Shown here piece by piece: positions 34,617 to 45,525 of a stretch of DNA of 64,000 nt. Below the pieces are notes generated by a model. It saw only the letters and a list, made by a program, of their open reading frames with translations. It was not told the origin of the DNA and ran no database searches. Made by a program: the position numbers and the translations under genes. Positions within the stretch are counted from its first letter, which is position 1, and each line of letters opens with the position of its first letter. Source of the DNA: Ursus arctos (lineage: Eukaryota; Chordata; Mammalia; Carnivora; Ursidae); the NCBI RefSeq assembly GCF_023065955.2, contig NW_026622808.1, positions 47,380,475 through 47,444,474 on the forward strand, given 5' to 3'.

Positions 34617-35375
34617 ACAACTACAGGTGAGACAACAGGTGAGACAAAGAGGAAACTTTATACACTGCTGGTCAAGTGCACAGAGGCTCTGGAAAAGTCT
34701 AGCAGTTCCTCCAAAAGTTGGACATATTTACCTTAGGACCCAGCAATTCCACCTTAGGTATACACATACCCCGAGACCAGTGAAAATATACATTCGCACA
34801 AAAATGTCATGCCAATGTCACAGCAGCATCACGCGGAAGAGCCAAAAAGTGGAAACAACCTACAGTCCATTAACCAATGAACAGATAAACAAAAGGAGGT
34901 ACAGCCACGCCATGGAATATTATGCAGCCATAAAAAGGGAAAATTGCTGGCACATGCTATAACATGGAAGAACTCTGAAAATATTATGCTAAGGGAAAGA
35001 AGCCAGACCCAAAAGGCCAGTATTGTACGATTCCATTTATACAAAATGTCCAGAACAGGCAAATCCATAGAGATAGAAAGTAGTGGTTGACAGGGGAGGG
35101 GAGGGAGGGACAGCTAGTGGATACAGGGTTTCATTTTGGGGTAATGAAAATGTTCTGGAATTAGTAGGGATGGCTACTCAACTCTGTGAATACACTAAAA
35201 ACCCTGGATCCTATCTCAGCTCAGTTCTTGGTCTCAGGGTCGTGAGTTCAAGACCCCACACTGGGTGTGGAACCTACTTAAAACAAAACAGAACACCCTG
35301 GATCCTATTATTGAAAAGGATGATTTTCATGGAATTTGAATTATATCTCAATAAAGCCTTTTTTTTTTTTTTTTA
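34617..35375 (+). mobile_element. L1 3' end and 3' UTR (continuation), interrupted at 35215-35294
   Basis: 'aggacccagcaattccacct', 'aaagtggaaacaacctacag', 'ccatggaatattatgcagcc', 'tgtacgattccatttataca' and 'gtagtggttgacaggggagg' through 'attatatctcaataaa' give the full order of an L1 ORF2 tail and 3' UTR. No functional frame is present. Confidence 0.9.
35215..35294 (+). mobile_element. 5'-truncated CAN SINE inside the L1 3' UTR
   Basis: 'ctcagggtcgtgagttcaag', 'accccacactgggtgtggaa' and 'cctacttaaaacaaaacaga' are the central and 3' parts of SINEC. It is flanked by a perfect accctggatcctat duplication (35201-35214 and 35295-35308). Confidence 0.9.
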
Positions 35376-38300
35376 AAGAAAAAAAACCTGCTGCCTTATC
35401 AGGCTCTCAAAATTCTAATCTGAAAATGCCAACTAGCCACTTTTGTACCACAAAAATGCAAAAATAATTTTCCGAGCACTATTAGATAAATGAAGTGGCT
35501 AAAATACCCACATTTTGAATGGTAAAGCCATGATACCACCTTCAAAAGGCCCTCCCACTCCCCTAGCTCTGCTCATGAATCCATCACAAGTGGAAAACCT
35601 CAGTTGGAGCATATCCTCCTGCTGAAAACAATTTCTCAGGATTTCGAAAGAGCATTTTTTTCTTCTTTTGAGTAATTATTTAATAAGGCCGCGGAAAGCA
35701 GGGTTCCCAATGGCCAGCCTTTCAAAAATTAAGAACAAGCCAGAAGGCAGGAAAAATGTCCCCACAATGGGGAGAAGTAAATTAGTTAGATTAAGATGAA
35801 GCTCTAATTGATTAAGATCTAATCCCAGGCTGGGTTTAGAATCATAGCATGCTATTTCTGGAAAGGTCTCTCCAGTGGAAAGGTTGGCGACTATACGTTT
35901 CAATTTTAGATTAAAATTAGTTGAAGATCACTGAAAGCAGCTATAAATGCCCCCCTCCCCACACCCCTACCTCCCCACAGGTATGCTGGGCGTTCCTGGC
36001 CAAGAGCATGTCCCCTAGACCTCGCCGTGCTGTCCTCGCCAGCAAAGATGTAGTTAACTTCGAAGTCCGAAAGTCTAATGGGGCCTGGAGTCAACCAACA
36101 TCAAAGAGATTCCCGTTGCTCCCCTTGTGCAATAAACTTCTTTCACCCAACATCATTCACACTTTCAGAGTGCAAAGTTCAGTCTGATATTGGTGGCTTT
36201 CTCACTTTGTAGCTTTTTTGGCAAGTGCCCCTTGGCCTGGTTGTTCATTAATATATAATCAGAACATTAAAAGCATTGTTTCACCTTCTAGAGAGTCTGT
36301 GGCCAATTTAATAAAGCTGACATTGTCCCCAGTGCGGGGGCACCACCTTGCAACCGGCAGAGAGCCTGAAGACGCACACGCTGGAGGGGAAGCACATGCC
36401 TGTCCGCTCACGAGCACACAGAGTTAAGTATTTCACAAGGTGTTTTTGATATTCCTACGAGGCAAAGGGATGAGATTAAAATGCTTATCTCACCGCAGAA
36501 ATTGACCCGGCACTTCGTTCCTTTTAATCCTTTCAACACCAAATTACTCCTTACCTTGAAAACCCTTCCGGGAAGGAGTGACCGCTGTGGCAAGAAGGCA
36601 AACCACGGAGAAGCGAAGGCTTCCGCGCCGTCGGGCAGGCTTCTGAGAGCACGGGTGAGCGCGCTACTTTTACTTTTCAGATCAGACACACACAATGACA
36701 ACTCACTTTCAAGACCATGTTTACTTTGCTGAAAGCCACATTCTAAACACGGCCTCGTCTGCAGAAGGGAAGCAGCTTACGGTCCAACCTTGTTTATGCT
36801 CCAAGTAGGTTTGACAGAAAAACCACATCAATTTGTTTTAAAATAATTTCCATTTGCTGGAAGCTGTTCCTGAAGGGTTCTCCGCCACGCTAATCTGCTC
36901 TGATTCCTACCAGCTGGAGGTACCCGGCACGCCAGCCACAGACAGGGCGGCTCGGGCACAGGCAGGCTGGCTCTGCAGGGCTGGAGCGGTCTGGGGCGAC
37001 TTCTGGGTATTTGCAAAGCCACCACAACACTTCCCTCCAGAACACATCACCGGCGTCAGCGTAAGAAGGACGCAGAAACATTTCCTAGGTCAGAATCGGT
37101 ATCTGGGACGTGCCCACACAGAGCACGGTTTTCTCTGCGGGGACACCTGGGGGAGGGAGGCTTTTCAGACTCTCAGAAGCACACCATCTCCAGAATTAGG
37201 GGTAAGTATTAGTGTTCAAGCCCAGAGTCCACAGCTGAGGGCACGAAGTTCATTTATTTGGCTACCTGAGCCTCAGAAAAAGAAGGAAATTAAAAAAGGA
37301 AATGTCTATGAGTAACATACGTACAGATCTTCAGCCTCATCATCCAAAGAAATGCACATTAAAATAATCCCATGCAATTTTCATGTATTAAACGGGTGTA
37401 TGGTTACAGAAAAAACGGAGCACCATCTAATGTTCGTGAGGGTGTGGGGGAAATGGGCACGACTTCGTATGCACACTGGGGGCCTCTTAGGAGCAGAGGG
37501 CCAAAAATCTTAGGAAGTTGTATATCCAGAGAAATATGAATTTAGTAACTCAGCCTAAGGAAATATGAAACATATAAACATATACGTATAAGGATATTTA
37601 CCTCAGTTTAGGAAAAAACTTAGATGCCTAATATCAGGGAAAGCTGAATTATGACTTAAACTATATTTTTTAAAAATGTTTAATACTGAAGAAAATATTT
37701 ATGATATTGAGTCTTTTTTTAAAAAAAAAGCAGAATTACAAAGGTATAGCAACCTTAATTTTGTATCAAAAGATAGAACTCAAAGTACGTATTCAACCAC
37801 AGACATATTCATACGCCAGAGTGATGATGTTTTATCACTGGATAATGAGATCAATCATTTTTCTTTCTTTTGTAGTTTCCTCTGTTCAATAAACATGTCT
37901 ACCACGTGTCACCAGAAAATCAAAGGGAATTAAAGGCATGATAACTAGACTATATATAGGTCAATAGTAGAAAACCCCGTTAACGTGAAACCATGCTCCT
38001 TGACTGTTACAACTTACTGGGTATACAAGGGCCTTCCTACAAGATCTCGATACCGTTAAAACAAACATTTTCGTTCGTGAGCAGAGCTCACAGGGCTGAA
38101 CACAACTTTCCCCCGGGGACCTCTTGCTGGCATCTCCAGGAGACTGCCCACACCTGAGGTCCACACAGAAAGGGGCCAGATTTAGAAATCTATCTGCCCC
38201 AAGTCTCTTGCCATGGAAGTGTCTATAAACCGAAGTTGCTAGTTTGGATCGAACCACGAGGGCATGGTAACCTGCCCTTACTGTTCTCACAACTCGCTCC

Positions 38301-39080
38301 AGTCAAGGAGAGCAGCCTTTTCCTCTGCCAGCAAAGAGGGAGAAAAACGACCTTGGCCTGACCATCATTTTTGTCAAAGTAGAGGTCTTTGGAAAGTCAA
38401 GAAGAGCCAAGCAACCCAGACCAGCTGCCTGGCCAGGGCTCAGCATAAACTGAGCAAAATAACCACAAGGGGAGGGGTGTCTAGACAGCCTCAGTCTAGG
38501 TAAGAAACAACCCTCCCCTCAGTGTCAGCTCTTAAAAACCAGACTCCAAACATCAGCTCTAGCAAAGGAGCAGATGAGAGACCATGTCGACAGTTGGGAA
38601 ACGCACTGTGGGCTCCCTCCCTCACCAAACAGAATATGCAGGAGAGGGACCGGGCGGCCCACCTGCCAAGGACAGCCACCGGAAATCCAGAAGGGAAGCA
38701 ATGCCTGGGGACCCCACGTGGGAGACAGGTCCCCTGCAGCGCTCAAACTGAACAGGAGCTTCAGTAACAACACGTGGATGTGGGATTTAAAAGCCACCTT
38801 CCCACAACAGAGGGACGAAAAACAGTTGATGCTTCCTGGGGCTCAGAAACCGCCTATCATCTTTCGATTTCAACCCTTTGTTTCTTCTTCCTTTCCATTC
38901 TTCTCAGTCTCTTAACACTAATATTTGATGGGGAATAGAGGATACTATCGAACAGACAAGGTATATTTAGAAAACGTACAGACAGATGAGCCCCTGGGAG
39001 GCCTAAATTATCCTAAGTGCTTGGAAAATCTATCTCTATAGGATTTATAGGACCACATAGAATGAACCCCAATGGCTCTA
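35376..39080. other. Intron 1 segment without recognised genes; homeodomain-type motif cluster near 35.8 kb
   Basis: No exon or RNA gene was recognised and few repeats are evident. Between about 35775 and 35830 several TAAT/ATTA core motifs cluster, including a palindromic TAATTGATTA at 35805-35814 and TAATCCC from 35820. The rest is unremarkable. Confidence 0.4.
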
Positions 39081-39084
39081 CCTA

Positions 39085-39400
39085 CATCGGTATCAACATA
39101 CAATGTGGGCCAGATTCTAGAAATACAATGGTAGGTCAGACACAAAACCAGTCCTTGCTTTCAGGGAGCTTACAGACAAATGGGGGAGTCAGAGAGTAGT
39201 CAGCTCAACACACAGCAGGAAGGTCAGGAAGGGTTTCCAAGAGAAGAAACAGCTAAGGGGGGATGAGGGGGAGTTTGCAACAAATGAAGAACATTTCTCC
39301 AGGCAGAGGCAGAGGGAAGAGGATGTGAGGGACGGGACACAGGTGGTATTCTAAGGGCATGGAAAAAGTCCCACGTGGTGGCCAGGACACAGGGAGCCAC
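39085..39400. repeat. Ancient interspersed repeat, same class as at 32665
   Basis: 'tccttgctttcagggagctt', 'acagacaaatgggggagtca', 'aggtcaggaagggtttccaa' and 'ccaggcagaggcagagggaa' follow the same order as the copy at 32665-33060. Confidence 0.5.
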
Positions 39401-39656
39401 GTAGGAAGAAATAATGAACACCGGAGAGGTGGGTGGACAGCCAGAGCTTCAGACAGTGGGAGTCACGTATCCCAATGTGTGACCCTGCAGAGACCCTGTG
39501 GCTGGCAGGGGGAGCAAGACAGGAGGAAAATCTCCCCATGCCCTCTAAAATCTGCATATCACAACGAAATAGCGTAGAAGAGTTGAATATAAAATGTATC
39601 CTACAAAACCACTGAGGAATTCTCCCTTTCTTCCTCCCACCTTCTCTGCTGGGGTC

Positions 39657-39672
39657 TTTTTTTTTTTTTTTT
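39657..39672 (+). repeat. T homopolymer (~16)
   Basis: A run of T in intron 1 without a clear attached SINE body. Confidence 0.85.
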
Positions 39673-40444
39673 AAGGTGAAGAGTGGGGGCCAGTGGGTCA
39701 CTGGTGACCACTACAGTCTCCCAGGACTACATATATCTCCCAGGGCTGCAGAGCTCAAGGCATGCCAAGGATTTCAGGCAGAATATAAACTCCATCGGCA
39801 GGCTAAACTGTTTATATGTTCTTGAGTTAAAAATACACCACTCAGGTCAGCGTTAACACCAGGGCCTTATCACCAAGGCTGTTTGTAAGCTGGTTACACA
39901 AGGCTAGCCTATGACTCGCCCATCTTTTAAATGTGCCTCAGTCTACAAATTGTCTAATGATACATCAGTGAGATTATAATAAAGCCACCAAATATACACG
40001 CATTTGAGAAAAACACTTTCCAAACCCAAGGATACTTTACTGTTTATAAATAGTTTACTTTTTTGATCCCCGAGCATATAATATTCGCAGTTGCTCCAGA
40101 AACCAAAGAAACATGGAACAGGAACACAAACCACAACCGAAGAGAAACAATAAACAACAGATGGTGAGACATATGCGCTTGCTACCACCCCTGCACCAAA
40201 GGGGCACACCAAAAATGGATTCTGACACACGAGTCTACCAATGAAGAAGCACGCTCGGCAAGATCACGTTCAAGACACCATTTATGGAGCACAGGCTGTT
40301 GGGCAGGAACCGTGCTTGGTGCGTTAGGCCCCCAAGAGTTGAAGGACCCATCCCTGGCCTCAAGGAACACACAGACTTGAAAGGGAAGCAAGATAAACAC
40401 AAGAAAACGAACCGTACTAGTTTTTCATTGTCATTCTAAATACC

Positions 40445-40610
40445 AGCATGGACAGTCAGGTTTGAGTTCTAACTTTGGCAATGGCTGGACCCTGGGCAAG
40501 TCAGCCAACCACTCTGGGCCTCGTGGATAAGGCAGAAGTATTACACATCATGGAGTTAAGATGATAATTACGTTAAAGGACAGGATTCCAGCTGCAAAGA
40601 TGTAAACGAT
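40445..40610 (+). repeat. MIR SINE, forward orientation
   Basis: 'gtcaggtttgagttctaact', 'gaccctgggcaagtcagcca' and 'ctctgggcctcgtgg' follow the MIR core, with 'agttaagatgataattacg' beyond. Confidence 0.75.
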
Positions 40611-40629
40611 TAATGCCAGAGTTATGACA

Positions 40630-40850
40630 AGAGGAGCTGACCTTTCTCAAGCTGCTGCTATGTGTTAGGCCCTCCTCTAAAAATTATAGATTATTTCAAT
40701 TTTGTCCTCATAACGAGTAGCGAGGTGGGCATGACAATTACCCTCAACTGACATAAGAAGAAAGCTGAGTCCCCAGCCTAAGATCACCCAGGCAGCCTGG
40801 ACTCCAGAGCCGCCACTCTGTGACCATTGTGTCACCTAACAACATGGCTG
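40630..40850 (-). repeat. MIR SINE, reverse orientation
   Basis: 'gctgctatgtgttaggccct', 'tttgtcctcataacgagtag', 'agaagaaagctgagtcccca' and 'caggcagcctggactccaga' follow the reverse MIR consensus almost end to end. Confidence 0.85.
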
Positions 40851-43469
40851 CTTCATCCCCATTGCCACACGTGTGGAAAGAAGAGGGGAGCTTTGTGGAG
40901 GATGAGGACAAGGCAGTATCTTCCCCAGCAGCCCCTGAAACCCTGCACCGTTCTGGGCTCTTCACTGGTGAACACGGCTTGAACTTATTTGAAGTGTTCA
41001 AGACAAAAGCTTAAATAAGTCCAGACCCACGTCACGTTTGCCTTAACTAGTGATTCTTCTTAGTTGATGTTTACAAAAATTTTTAAAAGGTCATGTGTCT
41101 TGAAACAAAGGGGAGGGGTCCCCATAAATAAGTGTGGCTGTCAGGCTGCTTTCCATATACGGGCATGTCTATTTTAGGCATCACAATCTCAATGTCCAAT
41201 GATTCTGCCAATTTCACCTCAATGCTCATTTTTTTAAAAACTCTGACTAGAATTTTCCAACTACACTGTAACTTTAAGCTTTTGTGTTTCTTCTGCATTT
41301 AAAAAGAATGCCATTTCCCAATATATAACTCCCAGATGTAGAATTCACAGATGATTCATCTCGCAGAACAAGTGTTCGGAGACATCAGCTCCAAATAGAG
41401 GAAAAACTTGGAATTCCCTTCTCCCTCAAAATAAGAACTCGCCTGGATCCGCTCTGCTCAACAAAGTTTGTTTTCAATTATATTTCCAAATTCTTTTAAC
41501 AATAACTGCATGGCGTCTGGCACCAACACATCTGATGCTTTGAAGTGGTTCTCAGTCAGAAAGGAGAAAATAAGGAGAAAGGGGAAAGGAAGGGAGGACC
41601 TCCATAATTTTTGTTTTAGGTCAGATATTCTCTTCAAAAGTTTGCCCTGACATATAAAGTCAGACAAACCACAAGCTACGACTTCTCACTGAGAAGGTCC
41701 ATACTGCAAGGAGTACTCACCTCTGAATCCACCCCTTTACTAAGCAGCTAATGCCAGATGGGAAAACAGATCCTCAGCACAAGGAAAATGGCCTTTTACT
41801 CCTTATATCTAAATTCTAAAAACACCTCTGTTAAGCCCTCCACACAGGTCAATTAGGAGTAATCACACTTTGGGGGTCAATCTCAGAAGCCCTTTGAGAA
41901 ACAACGAAAACACGGGATCCTTTCTGCCCAGAAAAGATGTACCTAGCCCCAAGAAGGAAAGTCACAGGGCAATAAACAAATAATGGCCAGGGGATTCCTA
42001 GGTACGTGAAACTGAACAATCCCTTCTGCTTTCAAATCAAAGTGGAGGAAAAAGACTGAGAGAAGACTAGATATAAATAAGGAGTGAACGAGGTCAAATG
42101 AAAAACAGACAGAATGTCTGACACGGACAAAAGAAGCTCACAGAAGGATGGGAAGATTATTTGGTCTATTTTGATCTCAGAAAGCACACGAAAAAAAGGC
42201 CATCTTTAGGTCTTAAAAGGGGAATGCTTAAAAAAAAATTCTAGGTCTTTGGACTATTTCCTTTAGTCCTAAAGTAGTCCCTAATTCCTGTTAAACTTCC
42301 TGTCAACAAGTTCCAAACCACTAATTGTGCCTCCAACTCACTGCATTTTAGCTGGATCCCCGAACAGGGTTCCAAATTCCAAGCATTTGTTCTAGAGAAA
42401 AAAAGAGGTAAAAAAAAATCCAAAGGTTCCACCTTATGACAATTTCCATGACAAAGGATGAGTGGAAGGAAGAGAAAAAGCCCAAGAACTGTCACTGAAG
42501 GCATTAACAGGCTCCATGTGGAAGAAAGGGAGATATTCAGAACACAGAAAATAAAAACATCTAGATTCTGCATGATAAATAAAGTCTTTTGAGGAGTCTG
42601 GTGATGACAGGCTCACAATTTTCAAGAACAGCATCTGACCAAGAGCATACCAGTGAAAACACAGGCAGATGGGCAGCTTTGGTATTAACCTGACCAAAAA
42701 AAAGAGCGAGAGACAGACTTTGAAACTGGAGACACCACACCACTGGACTGTAGTATCGGGCTGTTGAGTTTCTACCTTAAAAGATATGCACAAAACATCT
42801 CCTGGTGAAAGGGTTAAAAGCTACTCTGATATCCACCATGTTCCCACCCTAGAGAATCAGCTCAGAACAGAAAAGACCAAGTGGTGTATAGGTGACCTTC
42901 TTCGAGAGATTACTACTGAAATCCGTCACAGATGGCCCGTCTAGAAGTCTACGGCACTTTATCAGCATTACTTACAACTTCACTCATCCCAAATACCACT
43001 GAAGGCCTGGTTGAAAGAGATGCTGCCTGCAGTGGCCCCAGGAAAAGCAGAGATAAGCAACTCTTTGGAAAAACATGCCATTAATTTATTTGCCTTTTTT
43101 GACCTAAATCTTAAAAAGCTAAATCAAAGATCTAAAGTAGGTCTGCACTAGCTTCCAATGTTTTCTTTGGGTATACCAAAGGGAAAAAAGAGGCAATGGT
43201 CAAAGAAAGGAATACCATGAATAGTCACTCTGCTTCAGTAACACCTAAAGGCCCACTCATTCGGAGACCCCAGGCACACCCTACTTCCCTTTGCTGCCAG
43301 GGTATCCATCTGAGGAGTCCGCTCAGAATTGCCAAACATGCAAAGAAAGGAAACATGCAAAGGAAGTGTCCTAGACACACAGATCAGTTTTCTAACTCTT
43401 GCCATCCAGTGAGTAGCGAGTTTATTCCCTCTTTGCCTCAATTAGGATAGAATCATAAACCTGAAAATA

Positions 43470-43625
43470 AGAAGGAGTCTTAGAAGTCACACATCCCCTT
43501 CCAGAAAGGAAATTAATTCGTTAGCGCCAGGTCACACTGCTGATCAGGGGCAGAGTTGGGACAAAACCCTAAGGTCTCCTGATAGCCAGACATGGGCTAC
43601 TTTTTCATCCTACCACGTTTCTGCC
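43470..43625 (-). repeat. Probable MIR fragment, reverse orientation
   Basis: 'cgccaggtcacactgctgat', 'caggggcagagttgggacaa' and 'accctaaggtctcctgata' resemble the 3' side of a reverse MIR (ggtcacacagctagtaagtggcagagccgggat). Confidence 0.5.
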
Positions 43626-44287
43626 TTCAGAGCTTTAAGAAAATTATTTTTTCCTTTTAGTTCAATAGCTTTTATCTCTCTTTGGTCATGAACCCCTTTA
43701 CGAAGCTTCATGAAAATGTAGCCTCCTTTCTGTCCAGCAAGATGTACTGAATTCCAAGATTTCAGCTATAATAAATTCCCCTGGACCACCCCCCCCACCG
43801 ACAAATAATATTTGAGGTCAGCCAGTCTTTATTTTAGGACAGTCTGGAATTCAATATAACTTAATCATTTCTAAGTACTGTTTCAAATGAACTTGTGAAA
43901 GAACCTAAAAATCTCCATAGAAGAGTTCCCGATTGTTCTCCTGGGCAAAGCACAGCCCTTGATGAGGTCAAATCACCCATGGCCAAGAGTCCTACACAGA
44001 CACCAAATCTGAGAAAACATTCAGAGGAACTTGGGACGACGCAGGCTTGAACAGCTATACAACATTTCAGTTTGCTTTCTGCTTCTCCTCTCCTCTGGAG
44101 ACAGAGGAAAGCCCGGCCCCTCCGAGCTGCAGCTTCTGCATGCATCCATCACTTCACTGCATCAACAACCAACTTCCTGGAAGCAATGAGCTCTTCTGGC
44201 TGTTTATAAGTTTTGCAAGCACTGGGAGCCTGTGTGCCAGAAACTCACACTAGCCCAGGTGGAGGGAGGAAATCACGGACAAAAAAA

Positions 44288-44323
<36 letters not shown>
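44288..44323 (+). repeat. (AAT)12 microsatellite
   Basis: An uninterrupted AAT trinucleotide run after an A-run, likely polymorphic. Confidence 0.96.
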
Positions 44324-45439
44324 TAAAAGTAAAACACAAACTACAATGTAGGCAAGATGCATAGTGATGGACCAGGGTACCACACTGCTGAAATCGGATG
44401 AAGGAACATAGTTCTCCCAATTTGCAAAACAGAAATTAAATGCATGGTCAAAATTTCTCGATTCTAAGTTTTTCTCCCCGTAAACGTTCCTTAAACCCTC
44501 CGGCACGTGCTTCCACTTTTCCAAGGGTAGAATCCACTGTAAGATGGTATCTAATCAAATATATACCTTTAATTAAGTTTACTATGTCTATGAGTTTCAC
44601 CTGATCACACTGGACAGCTTTTAAGACCACTGAACACCCCATAATCGAAATGGAATTCTATTTTCACCAACAGAATATGGAAATCATTCCACAGACCAGG
44701 AGGAGCTCACGAACGGAACTTGGGGAACAGCGGAACTCCCATTCAGATTCCTAATGTAGCGGCGGTCAGCAGAAAGTCTCCAAGGGTCTCTCCTAAATAA
44801 CAACAGCAGGGCAGGCTGTGGAGAAACTAAACCATGGACTTTTACAAAACAAAACAAAACCATTCTGCAGCTACTTGAAGAAAAGCATTTTCAAGACTGT
44901 GAAGCTTAAATCAAGCACAGAGGGTTCCAGGAACCTAGTTCTTTGCTTTTGGAGGATTTTCTTACAGGGTGCCTCTCACTCTATTTAAAGCAGCCTCAAG
45001 TAGCCACAGCTGGAGGGTCAGGCCTTGCAAAGTAAACAACAGTTAACTCAGTTCAGACTCAAGACCTGACTACACCCAACGGCTAATTGCCCCCTACTAA
45101 CCAACAATATCTGAAATACCACTTTTTAAATGACCCATTCGAAGTTATGTTTGTTCACTAATGGCTTCTAATCAGCAATTAATAGCATCATAGAAACATC
45201 CCCATGAAGAGCTATGTGGGAAGAGAGGATAGTTCACCAGAGTTGCACATTTCCGACAAAGGACTGTAGGACCAAAGAACTTTCTAGGCACCTCCCATAA
45301 AAGGGGGGAAAACAAGACCTATTCTGAGAACATACAAATTCAGAACGCACCCAGTATGAGCTCAGTAAACATTCTGTAAATATATAACTTAACTAAAATT
45401 TGTCTTGGAGAAACACAGTTAAATGGTGATTTTTTTTTT

Positions 45440-45525
45440 CAAAAGTTGTTCGAATACCCATTTCTTAAAACCACTCTATAGTGAATTGTGCGGTATGTGA
45501 ATTATATCTCGATAAAGTTGTTCGT
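45440..45525 (+). mobile_element. L1 3'-terminal fragment
   Basis: 'atagtgaattgtgcggtatg' followed by 'tgaattatatctcgataaag' is the terminal L1 3' UTR wording (…tatgtgaattatatctcaataaag…). Confidence 0.65.

Noticed and set aside
34205..35375. Possible active LINE-1.
   Set aside because: Only the 3' end is present, it is diverged, and it is broken by two SINEs and by stop codons.
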